A stretch of DNA of 64,000 nucleotides from Yersinia hibernica (GCF_004124235.1 NZ_CP032487.1:1426001-1490000); one strand, 5' to 3'. Counted from the first letter of the stretch, positions 1 to 11,620 are shown. A program made the numbers and translations. Notes: a model not told the origin generated them from the sequence alone.

Positions 1-400
1 TTTGAAATGGCGGAAATTCAATTATTTGCGATGCTAGGCCGATATTACGCCGCATCAAAGCTTGAATACGTGCGATAACTTCTTCTAGATGAAAAGGCTT
101 GGTGACATAGTCATCTGCACCTGCTTCTAGCACCGCGACCTTATCTTGCCAGCTTTCCCGTGCAGTTAGCACCAAAATCGGGAGGTTTGTCTGATGACTC
201 CGCCAGCGACGTATAAGGCTCAAGCCATCTTCACCCGGTAAACCGAGATCAATAATTGCAATATCTGGGGCATGTTCTTGCAAGAAATAGTCTGCCTCTT
301 TGGCATCTTCCGCTGCATCAACCTGATGGCCCATTTCGCGCATTTGCACGGTAAGATGGTGACGCAACAAAGCATTATCTTCGACAACTAAAACCCGCAT
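1..400 (-). CDS. phoP: Response regulator PhoP, N-terminal part (cut by window edge)
   Basis: This is the receiver half of the PhoP response regulator, the DNA-binding partner of the Mg2+/acid/peptide sensor kinase PhoQ. The reading frame begins MRVLVVEDN at position 400 and runs off the left edge after about 133 residues. The visible part contains the acidic pocket (VVEDN), the phosphorylatable Asp in [11 protein letters not shown], and the conserved Thr and Lys (LTARE, TKPFH) of a CheY-like domain. The winged-helix output domain lies outside the window. In E. coli phoP also lies beside purB, which supports the call. Its partners mgrB and pagP occur further right in this window. Identity is secure; the rest of the gene cannot be judged. 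Confidence 0.95.
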   Translation of the reverse strand, partial: MRVLVVEDNALLRHHLTVQMREMGHQVDAAEDAKEADYFLQEHAPDIAIIDLGLPGEDGLSLIRRWRSHQTNLPILVLTARESWQDKVAVLEAGADDYVTKPFHLEEVIARIQALMRRNIGLASQIIEFPPFQ

Positions 401-425
401 ACCACATTCCTCGATATTCGTTAAC

Positions 426-446
426 CGGGTAATCTGATATTACCCG
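426..446 (-). terminator. Hairpin between the barrel gene and phoP
   Basis: A perfect 8-bp inverted repeat (CGGGTAAT / ATTACCCG, 5-base loop) sits just downstream of the outer-membrane protein gene. The U-tract on the minus strand is poor, so it may be an attenuator or a weak terminator. Confidence 0.4.
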
Positions 447-470
447 ACAAGTAAAAATTAAAACAGTCAC

Positions 471-1094
471 TTAGAAAGTGTAACGTAAACCTACTTGCAT
501 CGCTTGATCACTGACTTTCCAGTTATGGTAGGTGTAACCCACTTCAGCCGCGAGGCTGGGTGTTAATGCATAATCTGTCATGATGCGTGCTTCATGGAAG
601 GCGCGGCCATCATAATTTGCTAAGCGGTAAGCAACGTCCAGACCAATATCTTGGGATACTTTGCTTTTGATACCGATTTCACCAGTAGCGCTATTGTAAG
701 TATTGGTTTTTTTACCGTCTTTGCTGGCATCAAACACCATGGCATGGCGGCTGCCACCGACTAAGGTGTAAAAATCAATATTGGGTGAAAATGCAAAATG
801 GTAGCCCAATCCAAGAACGGCTTCAGCAAGGCCTCGGTCACTATTGGCGATACTGTTGATACGGCCATCAATAAACAAATCGTTATCAAAACCATAGCCA
901 CCATTAAGGTAGATACCGCCCATATCGCGGTGACCAATATGGCTGTACTGGCCTTGATTAAATTGCTTATCAAAGCGGTCATTACTGCTGATTGAGCCGT
1001 ATTGCAGGCCACCGGCGATATAGGTGTAATCAGCTGCGATAGCGGCAGTACAGGTTCCCATCAGGGCGAGAGAAAGCAGTGTTTTTTTCAACAT
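471..1094 (-). CDS. Small outer-membrane beta-barrel protein (OmpX/Ail-size)
   Basis: The 207-residue product has a classical signal peptide (MLKKTLLSLALMGTCTAAIA, cleavage about residue 20-21). It then shows alternating hydrophobic/polar strands rich in Gly, Tyr and Asn, and it ends in the Phe-terminated strand typical of porin-like barrels (GLRYTF). It is therefore very likely inserted in the outer membrane by the BAM complex. It is slightly longer than OmpX/Ail (about 170-180 residues) and I do not see the usual Ail loop sequences, so I leave it unnamed. It sits between purB and phoP on the same strand, where E. coli has no gene. Regulation by PhoP is conceivable but no clear box was seen. 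Confidence 0.75.
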   Translation of the reverse strand: MLKKTLLSLALMGTCTAAIAADYTYIAGGLQYGSISSNDRFDKQFNQGQYSHIGHRDMGGIYLNGGYGFDNDLFIDGRINSIANSDRGLAEAVLGLGYHFAFSPNIDFYTLVGGSRHAMVFDASKDGKKTNTYNSATGEIGIKSKVSQDIGLDVAYRLANYDGRAFHEARIMTDYALTPSLAAEVGYTYHNWKVSDQAMQVGLRYTF

Positions 1095-1205
1095 AATGAT
1101 AATAGCTCCAGTGAGTGTAACGTCCTTTTTGATATCACTCGTATTATCAATGACAGCGGCTAAACCGGGGCTAAACAGGGCAGTACGCAGGGGGAATCAG
1201 CAATT

Positions 1206-1235
1206 ATACAGGCGGCATTGTTTTGCCACCTGTAT
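1206..1235 (-). terminator. Terminator downstream of purB
   Basis: On the minus strand ATACAGG...CCTGTAT forms a stem just past the purB stop codon, followed by AATT. The tract is modest, so termination strength is uncertain. Confidence 0.5.
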
Positions 1236-1249
1236 TTAAGGCTAATATA

Positions 1250-3272
<2,023 letters not shown>

Positions 3273-3311
3273 GGTCACTCCTGTAAACGTTCTGGTTCAT
3301 TAATGATGGGT

Positions 3312-4433
3312 TCAGTTTGTCGCCGCGCCCGTCAGCGGGTAACGTTGCTCGATAATACCGCCACCGAGGCAGACTTCACCCTGATAGAAAACCGCAGACT
3401 GTCCGGGGGTGACCGCCGCGACGGGCTGATCAAAGCGAACTTCAACACGTTCGTCATCCAGTGGCGTCACTGTGCAAGGAATGTCCTGCTGGCGGTAACG
3501 GGTTTTCACCACACAGCGGAAAGCAGCGGTAACGGGTTCTCTGTCAACCCAATGTAATTGTTGGGCTATCAGACCAACTGACATTAAACGCGGGTGTTCA
3601 TGCCCTTGAGCGACCAGCAAGATGTTATTGGCGACATCTTTATCCACGACATACCACGGGTCATCGCCGCCCTCTTTGGTGCCGCCAATGCCTAAACCTT
3701 TGCGCTGGCCTAGCGTGTGATACATCAAACCTTGATGTTCCCCCATATGCTGACCATCAACTGTCATGATGGGGCCTGGTTGAGCAGGGAGGTAGCGCCC
3801 CAGGAAATCACGGAATTTGCGCTCACCAATAAAGCAGATGCCGGTCGAGTCTTTTTTCTTCGCGGTGACCAGCTCTAATTGTTCAGCAATACGGCGAACT
3901 TCGGGTTTTTCTAATTCACCGACAGGGAATAAACTCTGAGCGAGTTGCTCATGACTTAAGGTATAAAGAAAATAACTTTGGTCTTTATTACCATCAAGGC
4001 CGCGTAACAAGCGGCTTTTGCCCTCAACATCCTGACGACGGACATAATGGCCGGTAGCGATGTAATCCGCGCCCAGATCTTCGGCAGCGAATTCAAGGAA
4101 AGCTTTAAATTTGATTTCTTTATTACACAGAATATCAGGGTTGGGAGTGCGCCCGGCTTTATACTCTTCCAGGAACAGTTCGAACACATTATCCCAGTAT
4201 TCTGCGGCAAAATTGACGGTGTGCAACTCCATGCCCAGTTTGTCGCATACCGCTTGCGCATCGGCCAAATCGGTCGCCGCTGAGCAATACTCTTCGCCAT
4301 CATCCTCTTCCCAGTTCTTCATGAACAAGCCGGCAACTTGATAACCCTGTTGCTGGAGCAGGTAGGCGGAAACGGAAGAATCGACACCGCCGGACATCCC
4401 GACGATTACTTTTTTCTGGCTGTTATCTGACAT
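3312..4433 (-). CDS. mnmA: tRNA-specific 2-thiouridylase MnmA
   Basis: MnmA thiolates U34 of tRNA Lys, Glu and Gln, using sulfur relayed from IscS through the TusABCDE/TusE chain and ATP. The PP-loop motif GMSGGVDSS is at residues 13-21 or so. The catalytic cysteines are in [11 protein letters not shown] and in [11 protein letters not shown]. The open frame extends about 59 codons further upstream, but the family start is [12 protein letters not shown] at 4433, giving about 373 residues. The upstream 186 bases to nudJ are therefore leader or spacer. Gene order nudJ-mnmA-hflD-purB matches E. coli. Confidence 0.97.
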   Translation of the reverse strand: MSDNSQKKVIVGMSGGVDSSVSAYLLQQQGYQVAGLFMKNWEEDDGEEYCSAATDLADAQAVCDKLGMELHTVNFAAEYWDNVFELFLEEYKAGRTPNPDILCNKEIKFKAFLEFAAEDLGADYIATGHYVRRQDVEGKSRLLRGLDGNKDQSYFLYTLSHEQLAQSLFPVGELEKPEVRRIAEQLELVTAKKKDSTGICFIGERKFRDFLGRYLPAQPGPIMTVDGQHMGEHQGLMYHTLGQRKGLGIGGTKEGGDDPWYVVDKDVANNILLVAQGHEHPRLMSVGLIAQQLHWVDREPVTAAFRCVVKTRYRQQDIPCTVTPLDDERVEVRFDQPVAAVTPGQSAVFYQGEVCLGGGIIEQRYPLTGAATN

Positions 4434-4619
4434 GGAAATCTCACTAACGTAAATACCTACAGCCTCAAGAGGGCTATGACGGATGACATTATCCGACTCA
4501 TTTTCCAACGCGGCTAAGGCATCATAAAAACAAGCGCCGGATTTTATCACGTTGACCGCATTGCTGCATGGTAGATTCGCACTCCCGGCAAAATTACCTG
4601 AGTTAATCAAATTTGCCTG

Positions 4620-5066
4620 TTATAAAGGCCAGTTAAATGAGCCAACCAGATCAAGCGAATAACGCTCGGGCCGTTGGTAGCAACGGAGACTTTCCGCCAC
4701 TAAAGGTGAGCGCAAGTTATTCGCGTGCAGTATTTCATCGGCGGTGAGCCACAGACAGCGGTCGATATCACTGTCATGAGGATGGGTGGGTAAGGGGGCC
4801 TGTAGCTCAATAACAAAAGCGAAACGCAAAAATGGCGTTTTATCCGGCGCTAGCCATTGATGCATGCGCAGAAAAAATTGCGGGCTGGCTCGAATACCGG
4901 TCTCTTCCCACAATTCTCTTTCTGCAGCTTGCAGCAGCGTTTCATCCGCTTCTAAATGGCCCGCGGGCTGATTCCATAATTTCTTGCCATTGATAGTCTC
5001 TTCGACGACCAAAAATTTCCCTTGGGCATGCACCACACACGCTACGGTAACATGGGGCTTAAACAT
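4620..5066 (-). CDS. nudJ: Nudix phosphatase NudJ
   Basis: NudJ is a broad phosphatase that in E. coli hydrolyses hydroxymethylpyrimidine pyrophosphate and nucleoside di/triphosphates. The 148-residue protein carries a full Nudix box ([17 protein letters not shown] then WEETGI) at about residues 37-59 with the catalytic REL and EE glutamates. Its start overlaps the end of rluE by 8 bp, which implies translational coupling in an rluE-nudJ unit. The N-terminus [13 protein letters not shown] is that of the family. Confidence 0.96.
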   Translation of the reverse strand: MFKPHVTVACVVHAQGKFLVVEETINGKKLWNQPAGHLEADETLLQAAERELWEETGIRASPQFFLRMHQWLAPDKTPFLRFAFVIELQAPLPTHPHDSDIDRCLWLTADEILHANNLRSPLVAESLRCYQRPERYSLDLVGSFNWPL

Positions 5067-5685
5067 CGGTTATCTCCTTCCATTCGCCGGGCTGTAAATC
5101 ACCCAGGCTTAAATTTCCCATACTAAAACGGATTAGGCGCAGGGTTGGGAAGCCAATATGGGCTGTCATTCTGCGCACCTGCCGGTTACGACCTTCGAAA
5201 AGCGTGATCTTTAGCCAACTTGTGGGAATGGTTTTGCGCTCTCGAATGGGAGGATTACGCGGCCATAACCATGTCGGTTCGCTCACTAACTCCGCACCTG
5301 CAGGTAATGTAGGGCCGTCTTTCAAGGTGATTCCCGCCCTTAATTGGCTGAGTGCGTCATCACTCGGTATCCCCTCGACTTGCACGTAATAGACTTTACC
5401 GGTTTTCTGGGCCGGTTGCGTGAGCTTAGCTTGTAATTTGCCATCATTAGTTAATACCAGTAAACCTTCGCTATCACGATCGAGTCGTCCGGCTGCATAA
5501 ACATCATTAAAAGGGATAAATTCCTTCAAAGTTGAGCGCCCAGCCTCATCAGTAAATTGCGGTAATACATCAAAAGGCTTGTTGAATAACAATACTCGAC
5601 GTGGGGCCATAGGCTTCGCCTGTTTAGCCTGTGCCTTGGTGCTGAATCGGTTAACTTTGTGATTTTTAACAGAGAATTTATTCAT
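5059..5685 (-). CDS. rluE: 23S rRNA pseudouridine(2457) synthase RluE
   Basis: RluE makes the pseudouridine at position 2457 of 23S rRNA. The 208-residue protein belongs to the RsuA/RluB/E/F family and has the catalytic motif [16 protein letters not shown] with Asp as the nucleophile. The C-terminal GRNRQVRRM segment is also typical. A basic N-terminal tail of about 25 residues precedes the domain, shorter than in E. coli (217 residues). It has no S4 domain, as expected. It diverges from icd, exactly as in E. coli. Confidence 0.96.
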   Translation of the reverse strand: MNKFSVKNHKVNRFSTKAQAKQAKPMAPRRVLLFNKPFDVLPQFTDEAGRSTLKEFIPFNDVYAAGRLDRDSEGLLVLTNDGKLQAKLTQPAQKTGKVYYVQVEGIPSDDALSQLRAGITLKDGPTLPAGAELVSEPTWLWPRNPPIRERKTIPTSWLKITLFEGRNRQVRRMTAHIGFPTLRLIRFSMGNLSLGDLQPGEWKEITDV

Positions 5686-5815
5686 GATTATTGCGATTTC
5701 GAATGATTAGCGCATTATACCTCAATCTGTTTCGGATTGGCGTGGAACGAATATTCAAGTAGTATTGACACGAATCTTACAAGGCATTAACAAAATTGCG
5801 CTGAAGGAGAGGTTG

Positions 5816-7069
5816 ATGGAAAGCAAAGTAGTTGTTCCGGCAGAAGGTAAGAAAATTACTGTCGATGCTCAGGGTAAACTGGTTGTTCCGCATAATCCGA
5901 TCATTCCATTTATTGAAGGTGACGGCATTGGCGTTGATGTGACTCCAGCCATGATTAACGTGGTCGATGCTGCGGTTAAGAAAGCCTATAAAGGTGAGCG
6001 TAAAATCTCCTGGATGGAAATCTACACTGGTGAGAAATCCACCCATGTTTATGGCAAAGATGTTTGGCTGCCAGAAGAAACATTGGATCTGATTCGTGAT
6101 TACCGTGTAGCAATTAAAGGTCCGTTAACCACGCCAGTGGGCGGCGGTATTCGTTCTCTGAACGTGGCTTTGCGCCAACAACTCGACTTATATGTGTGCC
6201 TGCGCCCGGTGCGCTATTACGAGGGTACCCCAAGCCCGGTAAAACACCCTGAATTGACGAACATGGTTATTTTCCGCGAAAACGCAGAAGACATCTATGC
6301 GGGCATTGAATGGAAAGCCGGTTCACCAGAAGCTGAAAAAGTGATCAAGTTCCTGCGTGAAGAGATGGGCGTGAAGAAAATCCGCTTCCCTGAACAATGC
6401 GGTATCGGTGTAAAACCGTGTTCAGAAGAAGGGACTAAGCGCTTGGTACGTGCGGCAATTGAGTATGCCATTACCAACGATCGTGAATCAGTTACTCTGG
6501 TTCATAAAGGCAACATTATGAAATTCACCGAAGGCGCATTTAAAGACTGGGGTTACCAGTTAGCGCGTGAGGAATTTGGTGGTGAGCTGATCGACGGCGG
6601 CCCATGGGTTAAAATCAAGAATCCAAACAACGGCAAAGACATCATTGTTAAGGATGTTATTGCCGATGCTTTCCTGCAACAGATTCTGCTGCGCCCAGCT
6701 GAGTATGATGTTATTGCCTGTATGAACCTGAATGGCGATTACATTTCTGATGCATTGGCTGCGCAGGTTGGTGGTATCGGTATTGCCCCAGGTGCCAACA
6801 TTGGTGATGAGTGTGCATTGTTTGAAGCCACTCACGGCACAGCACCGAAATATGCGGGCCAAGATAAGGTGAACCCAGGTTCTATTATCTTGTCTGCAGA
6901 AATGATGCTGCGTCATATGGGCTGGTTCGAAGCGGCTGATTTAATTATCAAAGGCACCGAAGGCGCTATTCAGGCTAAGACAGTGACTTACGATTTCGAG
7001 CGTCTGATGGACGGCGCTAAACTGTTGAAATGCAGTGAGTTTGGCGACGCCATTATTCAACACATGTAA
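5816..7069 (+). CDS. icd: Isocitrate dehydrogenase (NADP+)
   Basis: Icd oxidatively decarboxylates isocitrate to 2-oxoglutarate in the TCA cycle. The 417-residue product matches the E. coli enzyme through almost its whole length. The substrate loop [19 protein letters not shown] contains the Ser that IDH kinase/phosphatase phosphorylates, and the metal-binding [13 protein letters not shown] segment is present. The open frame starts earlier (5765), but ATG at 5816 follows AAGGAGAGG and gives the family start [14 protein letters not shown]. The 3' end of icd is the attachment site of phage e14 in E. coli; here the gene is intact and followed by cell-surface genes. Confidence 0.98.
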   Translation: MESKVVVPAEGKKITVDAQGKLVVPHNPIIPFIEGDGIGVDVTPAMINVVDAAVKKAYKGERKISWMEIYTGEKSTHVYGKDVWLPEETLDLIRDYRVAIKGPLTTPVGGGIRSLNVALRQQLDLYVCLRPVRYYEGTPSPVKHPELTNMVIFRENAEDIYAGIEWKAGSPEAEKVIKFLREEMGVKKIRFPEQCGIGVKPCSEEGTKRLVRAAIEYAITNDRESVTLVHKGNIMKFTEGAFKDWGYQLAREEFGGELIDGGPWVKIKNPNNGKDIIVKDVIADAFLQQILLRPAEYDVIACMNLNGDYISDALAAQVGGIGIAPGANIGDECALFEATHGTAPKYAGQDKVNPGSIILSAEMMLRHMGWFEAADLIIKGTEGAIQAKTVTYDFERLMDGAKLLKCSEFGDAIIQHM

Positions 7070-7089
7070 TTCTGCTGTTGATGTCATAG

Positions 7090-7119
7090 CTCACGGGGGC
7101 ATATGCTTCCGTGAGTTTT
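7090..7119 (+). terminator. Terminator of icd
   Basis: CTCACGG...CCGTGAG forms a 7-bp stem followed by TTTTAT about 20 bases after the icd stop codon. Confidence 0.7.
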
Positions 7120-7436
7120 ATATCCTGCCAATTTTTCTTCTGCAAAACTTCTATAAAACTTCGTGGCAAAATAATCCAGCAACTGATGTGGGCTTTCTGC
7201 TCAATTTTCAAAGAAGAACGCAAAAATTATCAATCACTTGTTATGCACATCCCGTCATCATTGACACAATAATGTGAAGAAAATATTTGACTGATTATGG
7301 TAACTCTTTATCCTTTACCGCAAAGTTATTTGGCATGCTAGCGCCCTTTATTCTTACTGAGTTTATTAAAACATCAGTATTCAAGAAATTATAAAAATTT
7401 ATTTTTATTTTCTCTCTTAAAACAGAGGTTTATATT
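7120..7436. other. Spacer between icd and the glycosyltransferase
   Basis: About 320 AT-rich bases lie here. I see no convincing gene; an open frame in the first half (to 7277) lacks a ribosome site and resembles nothing. The region presumably holds the promoter and leader of the downstream glycosyltransferase. Confidence 0.5.
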
Positions 7437-8297
7437 GTGACGAAGGATGTAGAAATCGTTAAAGCACGGCATCCGTTAGATAAGCAACACATCAAGTTGT
7501 CTTATGTAACTCATTTTTACTGTAATCAGGGAAATATGGATTCCGTTGAGTCTTTGTTAAAGGAATATGAATCTTATCCTGATGATATTAAAGATGCTGT
7601 CGAATTTGTCATTGTTGATGATTGTTCTCCGCTCGAGTACGAAGTAAAAGATTATGATTTGAATTTCACGTGGTTAAGAATTACGACTGATATCCAGTGG
7701 AATCAGGCGGGTTCGCGCAATCTGGGTGTGACTTACGCTAAATCTGACAAGATAATCATTACCGATTTAGATTGCTTGCTACCTGAAGACACTATGCGTT
7801 ATCTGGTTAATGCCCGTAATCCGGGGCGCTCGCTGTATCGCATCTATCGTACCGATGAAGAAACGGGGAAAGCCTACCGTGGCCATCCGAATTTGTTCTT
7901 CATGTCCCGGGCTAGATTCTTCAGACTTTATGGTTATGACGAAGAGTTTGCTGGCCACTACGGTTCGGAAGATTATCGTTTTGTGAAGTTCCACAAAGAC
8001 CATGGCACCACGCCGCGCTACCTGCCCAAACAATACCGGTGTATTGAGCGCAATGTTGATAGGAAGAAAAGCTATCATTCTCTGGATCGTGACTTGACGT
8101 ATAATGCGCCGATTGATGATCGCAAGAAAAATGAAATTGCACGCTTTGGTGCGGAATATGGTCATAGCCGCATCTTCCTTAACTTTAATTGGGAAATCAA
8201 AAAAGTACATTCACGGCCAGCAACAGTTCCCGAGCGCAAAGGCTGGTGGCGACCATTATGGTGGTTCCGTTATCTGTTCCGTTCACTGGCGGCATAA
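7437..8297 (+). CDS. Family 2 glycosyltransferase (surface polysaccharide)
   Basis: The 286-residue protein has a GT-A fold layout. An N-terminal strand (LSYVTHFYCNQG) is followed by VIVDDCSP, a GSRNLGVTYAKSDKI segment and a DxD-like ITDLDCLL metal/nucleotide-sugar motif near residue 110. A later YGSEDYRF segment resembles the acceptor-side acidic motif of galactosyl/GalNAc transferases. No membrane span is seen, so it is probably cytosolic at the inner membrane. It starts with GTG at 7437 behind an AGAGG. Its neighbour is an O-antigen-ligase-type protein, so a role in LPS or another glycan is inferred. Donor and acceptor cannot be told. Confidence 0.75.
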   Translation: MTKDVEIVKARHPLDKQHIKLSYVTHFYCNQGNMDSVESLLKEYESYPDDIKDAVEFVIVDDCSPLEYEVKDYDLNFTWLRITTDIQWNQAGSRNLGVTYAKSDKIIITDLDCLLPEDTMRYLVNARNPGRSLYRIYRTDEETGKAYRGHPNLFFMSRARFFRLYGYDEEFAGHYGSEDYRFVKFHKDHGTTPRYLPKQYRCIERNVDRKKSYHSLDRDLTYNAPIDDRKKNEIARFGAEYGHSRIFLNFNWEIKKVHSRPATVPERKGWWRPLWWFRYLFRSLAA

Positions 8298-8321
8298 CTG
8301 CATTTATCTGAAATATTTATC

Positions 8322-8351
8322 ATAGCCAACCGGTATGCTCTGGTTGGCTAT
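8322..8351 (+). terminator. Strong hairpin after the glycosyltransferase
   Basis: A perfect 10-bp stem (ATAGCCAACC / GGTTGGCTAT) follows the glycosyltransferase stop, but with only ATTATAG after it. It may be a weak terminator or an mRNA 3' stabiliser between the two genes. Confidence 0.5.
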
Positions 8352-8431
8352 ATTATAGATTTGGGGCTGCAATATGGGGTACACGTATGTCACGCAGCCT
8401 CTCTTGGTGATTAATCTGAAGTGAGTGACTT

Positions 8432-9670
8432 ATGATTTCTCCTGCTACTTTGCCCGGTTCGCCGCCAGCTCATCGATATGTTGGCATGTTGTCTTGCGCA
8501 ACTGCATTTCTGTTAGGTATTGGTCTACCCACTTCTAATTTTATAATGAATCTTTCAATGGTATTAGCGGTTGTCTGCTTACTGCTGAGCCGCGATACCC
8601 GTTATGTGAAAGAATTAGCAAAAAAACCACTGATTTGGTTACCCGCAGTGATGTTTTTGCTGTTAGCGGTATCTTTACTCTGGCATCACAATCTGTACGG
8701 TAAAGTGATGGTTGGTAAGTATTCAAAGTTGTTGTATATCTTGCCGTTAGCTATGTTTTTTGTCCTATCCCGTTCACTGGCTAGTTATTTTGCTAAAGGT
8801 TTTTTATTGGCCAATGCGGTTATCTTGCTAGCGAGTCTGTGGGTCGGGGTGCTTCATATGCCATTGGGCCATATTGATCCACTGAATCCGACAGTATTTA
8901 AATTACAGATTACACATAACTTCTTTATGGCCATAGCCGCGGTCATCTGGCTTTCATTAGCTTTCCGTAGCCATGGGCTTAAGCGCTGGGGCTATGCTCT
9001 GCTGGTGTGTCTGGCCGTGTATAACATTGTCTTTATGGTGCAGGGCAGGACGGGCTATGTGGCGTTGGCGGCCGCTTTTGGGGTGTGGGGGCTACTGTCG
9101 CTTTCAACTCGCCAGCGTTTGGGAATGGTAGTGTGTGCCATTATTGTCGCTGTCATTGTGATCATGGTACCTAACCGTGCTGTTGAGCGATTACAGCAAG
9201 GTGTGACGGAGGTTCAAAGCTGCCTGGCAACCCAACAGGAGGTGGATAAAACGTCCTGTGACAGTTCGATGGGGCTGCGTACGTCATTTATGCTGGAATC
9301 GGTGAAGCTGATAGAACAGGCTCCTATTTTAGGGCATGGTGCTGGGGGCTTTTGGCTCAGTATTTCGCAAGGCGAATATAGCATAAACCCGCATAATGAA
9401 TATCTGATGCAAACAGTCCAATCTGGTGTCGTTGGTTTAGCCTTATTCCTTGGGTGGATGTGGTGTTATTTCCGTTCAGCCTGGCGTTTACCCGCCCAGA
9501 CCAGAAATGTGTTGGTTGCTTTGCTCTGCGCTTACTTGGCTTGTCACCTGTTTAACTCCTTCTTATTGGATTCTTCAGAAGGGCACTTATTTATTATCCT
9601 TACGGCGATTGTGGCCAGTTATTCAGTTCTGCCTATTAAAGAGCCAATAGAAACAGCACCAAGAGAATAA
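8432..9670 (+). CDS. O-antigen ligase family protein (WaaL/Wzy-type)
   Basis: The 412-residue protein is almost entirely membrane-spanning, with about 11-12 hydrophobic segments. A larger periplasmic loop at about residues 245-310 ends in GHGAGGFWLSI...NPHNEYLMQTVQSG. The HNEYL-type motif after this loop is characteristic of Wzy_C/WaaL ligases, which join undecaprenyl-linked glycans to lipid A-core. Yersinia enterocolitica is known to have more than one such ligase. The adjacent glycosyltransferase makes an auxiliary glycan-transfer pair likely. It could instead be a polymerase (Wzy); the sequence alone does not separate the two. Confidence 0.8.
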   Translation: MISPATLPGSPPAHRYVGMLSCATAFLLGIGLPTSNFIMNLSMVLAVVCLLLSRDTRYVKELAKKPLIWLPAVMFLLLAVSLLWHHNLYGKVMVGKYSKLLYILPLAMFFVLSRSLASYFAKGFLLANAVILLASLWVGVLHMPLGHIDPLNPTVFKLQITHNFFMAIAAVIWLSLAFRSHGLKRWGYALLVCLAVYNIVFMVQGRTGYVALAAAFGVWGLLSLSTRQRLGMVVCAIIVAVIVIMVPNRAVERLQQGVTEVQSCLATQQEVDKTSCDSSMGLRTSFMLESVKLIEQAPILGHGAGGFWLSISQGEYSINPHNEYLMQTVQSGVVGLALFLGWMWCYFRSAWRLPAQTRNVLVALLCAYLACHLFNSFLLDSSEGHLFIILTAIVASYSVLPIKEPIETAPRE

Positions 9671-9704
9671 AATCGCGAGAATAAAGGTGTTTTTATACCC
9701 GAAG

Positions 9705-9734
9705 ACAGGTGCCCAGAGTGGCACCTGTTTTTTT
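9705..9734 (+). terminator. Terminator after the O-antigen-ligase-type gene
   Basis: ACAGGTGCC and GGCACCTGT pair across a short loop and are followed by a run of seven T. It also lies at the end of the convergent small gene and could act on both strands. Confidence 0.85.
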
Positions 9735-9736
9735 GT

Positions 9737-9913
9737 CTAGTCTACTGTTTCCGGCTGAGGACCGAAGCCTAATGTATTGTATCCCTCTTGGAATCCAAAC
9801 AACTCAAGAAATTCATAAGCCGTTGAATACATGTGATAGGGTGAAAAAAACATCCAGGCAAAAAGCGATAATAAAATCATAAGGACAACCAGTAGCAATT
9901 TATCCAGCAGCAC
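9737..9913 (-). CDS. Small single-span membrane protein, 58 residues
   Basis: An open frame of 58 codons starts at GTG 9913 behind a strong AGGAGG four bases upstream and stops at TAG just beside the ligase terminator. The peptide has a short N-terminus (MLLDK), one hydrophobic span of about 18 residues (LLLVVLMILLSLFAW), then a polar tail with Tyr, Glu and Pro. I do not recognise it. The excellent ribosome site and the exact fit between convergent terminators argue that it is real. Function unknown. Confidence 0.65.
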   Translation of the reverse strand: MLLDKLLLVVLMILLSLFAWMFFSPYHMYSTAYEFLELFGFQEGYNTLGFGPQPETVD

Positions 9914-10261
9914 TTTTCCTCCTTATTTTATTTGGGCCGATAAACTTTCCTGATATGGCCCATAATATCGATAGGGTACTATTGCCCCACGATAGTTTAA
10001 AACATAATAAACGTATGGACAGGGTTATCAAATATGATCTTTTGCACAGGTGATAACTTATTTTTATCCAACACACTATTTCACTGATACTTTACAACAG
10101 ATAAGTCGTAATCGGCGGCTTTACTAGGGTTACGGGGCTGACTCCTGCCGCCCTTAAGCTCCTCTCGCTGAACGGGTTAATGCTGCGAAAGATTGACTCT
10201 GTGAGGTTTCGCAAAAGCCATAGCCAACAGATTTATAGTGATTTTTATCACAAAAATTAAT
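9914..10261. other. Spacer upstream of the sucrose-type operon
   Basis: About 350 bases without a convincing gene. It contains a 7-bp inverted repeat (TGCGAAA 10184-10190 / TTTCGCA 10207-10213) and presumably the promoters of the small gene (leftward) and the cscB-like operon (rightward). Confidence 0.5.
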
Positions 10262-10275
10262 TGTTAACGTTAACA
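10262..10275. promoter_or_regulatory. Operator 1 for the LacI-type repressor
   Basis: TGTTAACGTTAACA is a perfect 14-bp palindrome with the central CG of LacI/GalR operators. It is repeated 64 bp downstream. It most likely binds the LacI-family repressor at 13081-14085. Confidence 0.75.
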
Positions 10276-10326
10276 TTGTTGATTAACATCACAAAACAGA
10301 CGAGGTAGACCTTTTCAAACTGAAAA

Positions 10327-10338
10327 GTTAACGTTAAC
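10327..10338. promoter_or_regulatory. Operator 2 for the LacI-type repressor
   Basis: GTTAACGTTAAC repeats the core of operator 1. Centre-to-centre spacing is 64 bp, about six helical turns, so two repressor dimers would lie on the same DNA face. The site is 31 bases before the start codon and could also block transcription directly. Confidence 0.75.
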
Positions 10339-10369
10339 AATGGGCGTAAATCTTCAACAGGATCTCGCC

Positions 10370-11620
10370 ATGAAACACTCTGTCCGCAATCAATATCTAA
10401 TTTTAAGTGGCTTACTGTTTACGTTTTTCTTTACTTGGTCATCAGCGTTTTCTTTATTTTCTATATGGCTCAACCAATATGTAGGGTTAAAAGGGGCCGA
10501 AACCGGGGCGACTTTCTCTGCTATTGCTATAACGGCGCTATGCGTGCAGCCGCTATATGGGGTGATACAAGATAAGTTAGGGCTTAAAAAACATCTTTTA
10601 TGGGCTATTGGTATTTTGCTGCTGATCAGTGGCCCTTTTTTTATTTATATTTATGCCCCTTTATTGCGCGTCAATATTCTCGCCGGTGCAGTTGTGGGCG
10701 GCTTATATATGGGAATGACGTTCTTTGCCGGGATTGGTGCCCTTGAGTCTTATACTGAGCGAGTTAGCCGGATTAGTGGGTTCGAATTTGGTCAGGCTCG
10801 GATGTGGGGCTCGCTGGGCTGGGCGGGGGCGACTTTCTTTGCGGGTATGTTATTTAATATTAATCCTAACATTAATTTCTGGATGGCTTCGGCTTCGGCA
10901 GCGCTATTTTTATTGTTGTTGTGGCATTTACATGAAGTCAAAACAGATGCGATGGGGGCACTGGAATATGGCAAGAGCAGCGCTCTGACACTGACGGATA
11001 CCTTGTCATTACTCCGTCTGCCACGTTTCTGGGCGCTGGTGGTGTTTGTGACTGGAGTCAGCGTTTATAACGTATATGACCAGCAATTCCCGGTGTATTT
11101 TTCTTCTTTATTTGCCAACCCTCGACATGGCAATGAGATGTACGGTTTTCTTAATTCATTACAAGTCTTCTTAGAAGCTGGCGGCATGTTTCTTGCGCCA
11201 TTCTTAGTTAACCACATTGGAGCCAAAAAAGGTTTATTGCTAAGTGGATTGATTATGGCCATGCGCATATTTGGCTCAGGATTAGCCCAAGATGCCGCCA
11301 CTATTTCACTGATGAAACTCTTACATGCAGTCGAGTTGCCAATTCTACTGATCGCGATTTTTAAGTATATCGCCGCCAATTTCGATCCACGGCTATCAGC
11401 CACCTTGTATCTGGTGGGATTCCAGTTTGTGACTCAAGTGTGTGCCAGCATATTTTCGCCATTGGCAGGTATTGGCTACGACCAGATTGGGTTCGCGGAT
11501 ACCTACATGATAATGGGGGGAATTGTCCTCGGGTTGACTATTATTTCCAGTTTTATGCTGCGGGGCGAGCCGCGAGCTGATGATCCTTCCTTACAGTTAA
11601 CGACTAAGCGAGCACTATGA
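10370..11620 (+). CDS. cscB: Sucrose/oligosaccharide:H+ symporter, CscB/LacY family
   Basis: The 416-residue protein is a 12-span major facilitator of the oligosaccharide:proton symporter family (LacY, CscB, RafB). The N-terminus NQYLILSGLLFTFFFTWSS, the loop YGVIQDKLGLKKH and the FGQARMWGSLGWA motif in the middle of the protein are typical. The frame opens 10 codons earlier (10340), but ATG 10370 follows CAGGAT and the upstream ATG lies inside the operator. The stop codon overlaps the ATG of the invertase gene (ATGA), so the two are translationally coupled. Substrate is inferred from the GH32 partner: sucrose or a short fructan. Confidence 0.87.
   Translation: MKHSVRNQYLILSGLLFTFFFTWSSAFSLFSIWLNQYVGLKGAETGATFSAIAITALCVQPLYGVIQDKLGLKKHLLWAIGILLLISGPFFIYIYAPLLRVNILAGAVVGGLYMGMTFFAGIGALESYTERVSRISGFEFGQARMWGSLGWAGATFFAGMLFNINPNINFWMASASAALFLLLLWHLHEVKTDAMGALEYGKSSALTLTDTLSLLRLPRFWALVVFVTGVSVYNVYDQQFPVYFSSLFANPRHGNEMYGFLNSLQVFLEAGGMFLAPFLVNHIGAKKGLLLSGLIMAMRIFGSGLAQDAATISLMKLLHAVELPILLIAIFKYIAANFDPRLSATLYLVGFQFVTQVCASIFSPLAGIGYDQIGFADTYMIMGGIVLGLTIISSFMLRGEPRADDPSLQLTTKRAL

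Noticed and set aside
3303..3557. Rightward frame opposite the 3' end of mnmA
   Set aside because: It is a shadow of mnmA on the other strand; codon pattern follows the real gene.
7035..7277. 80-codon frame spanning the end of icd and the spacer
   Set aside because: It overlaps the icd end and terminator in another frame, has no ribosome site and no family resemblance.
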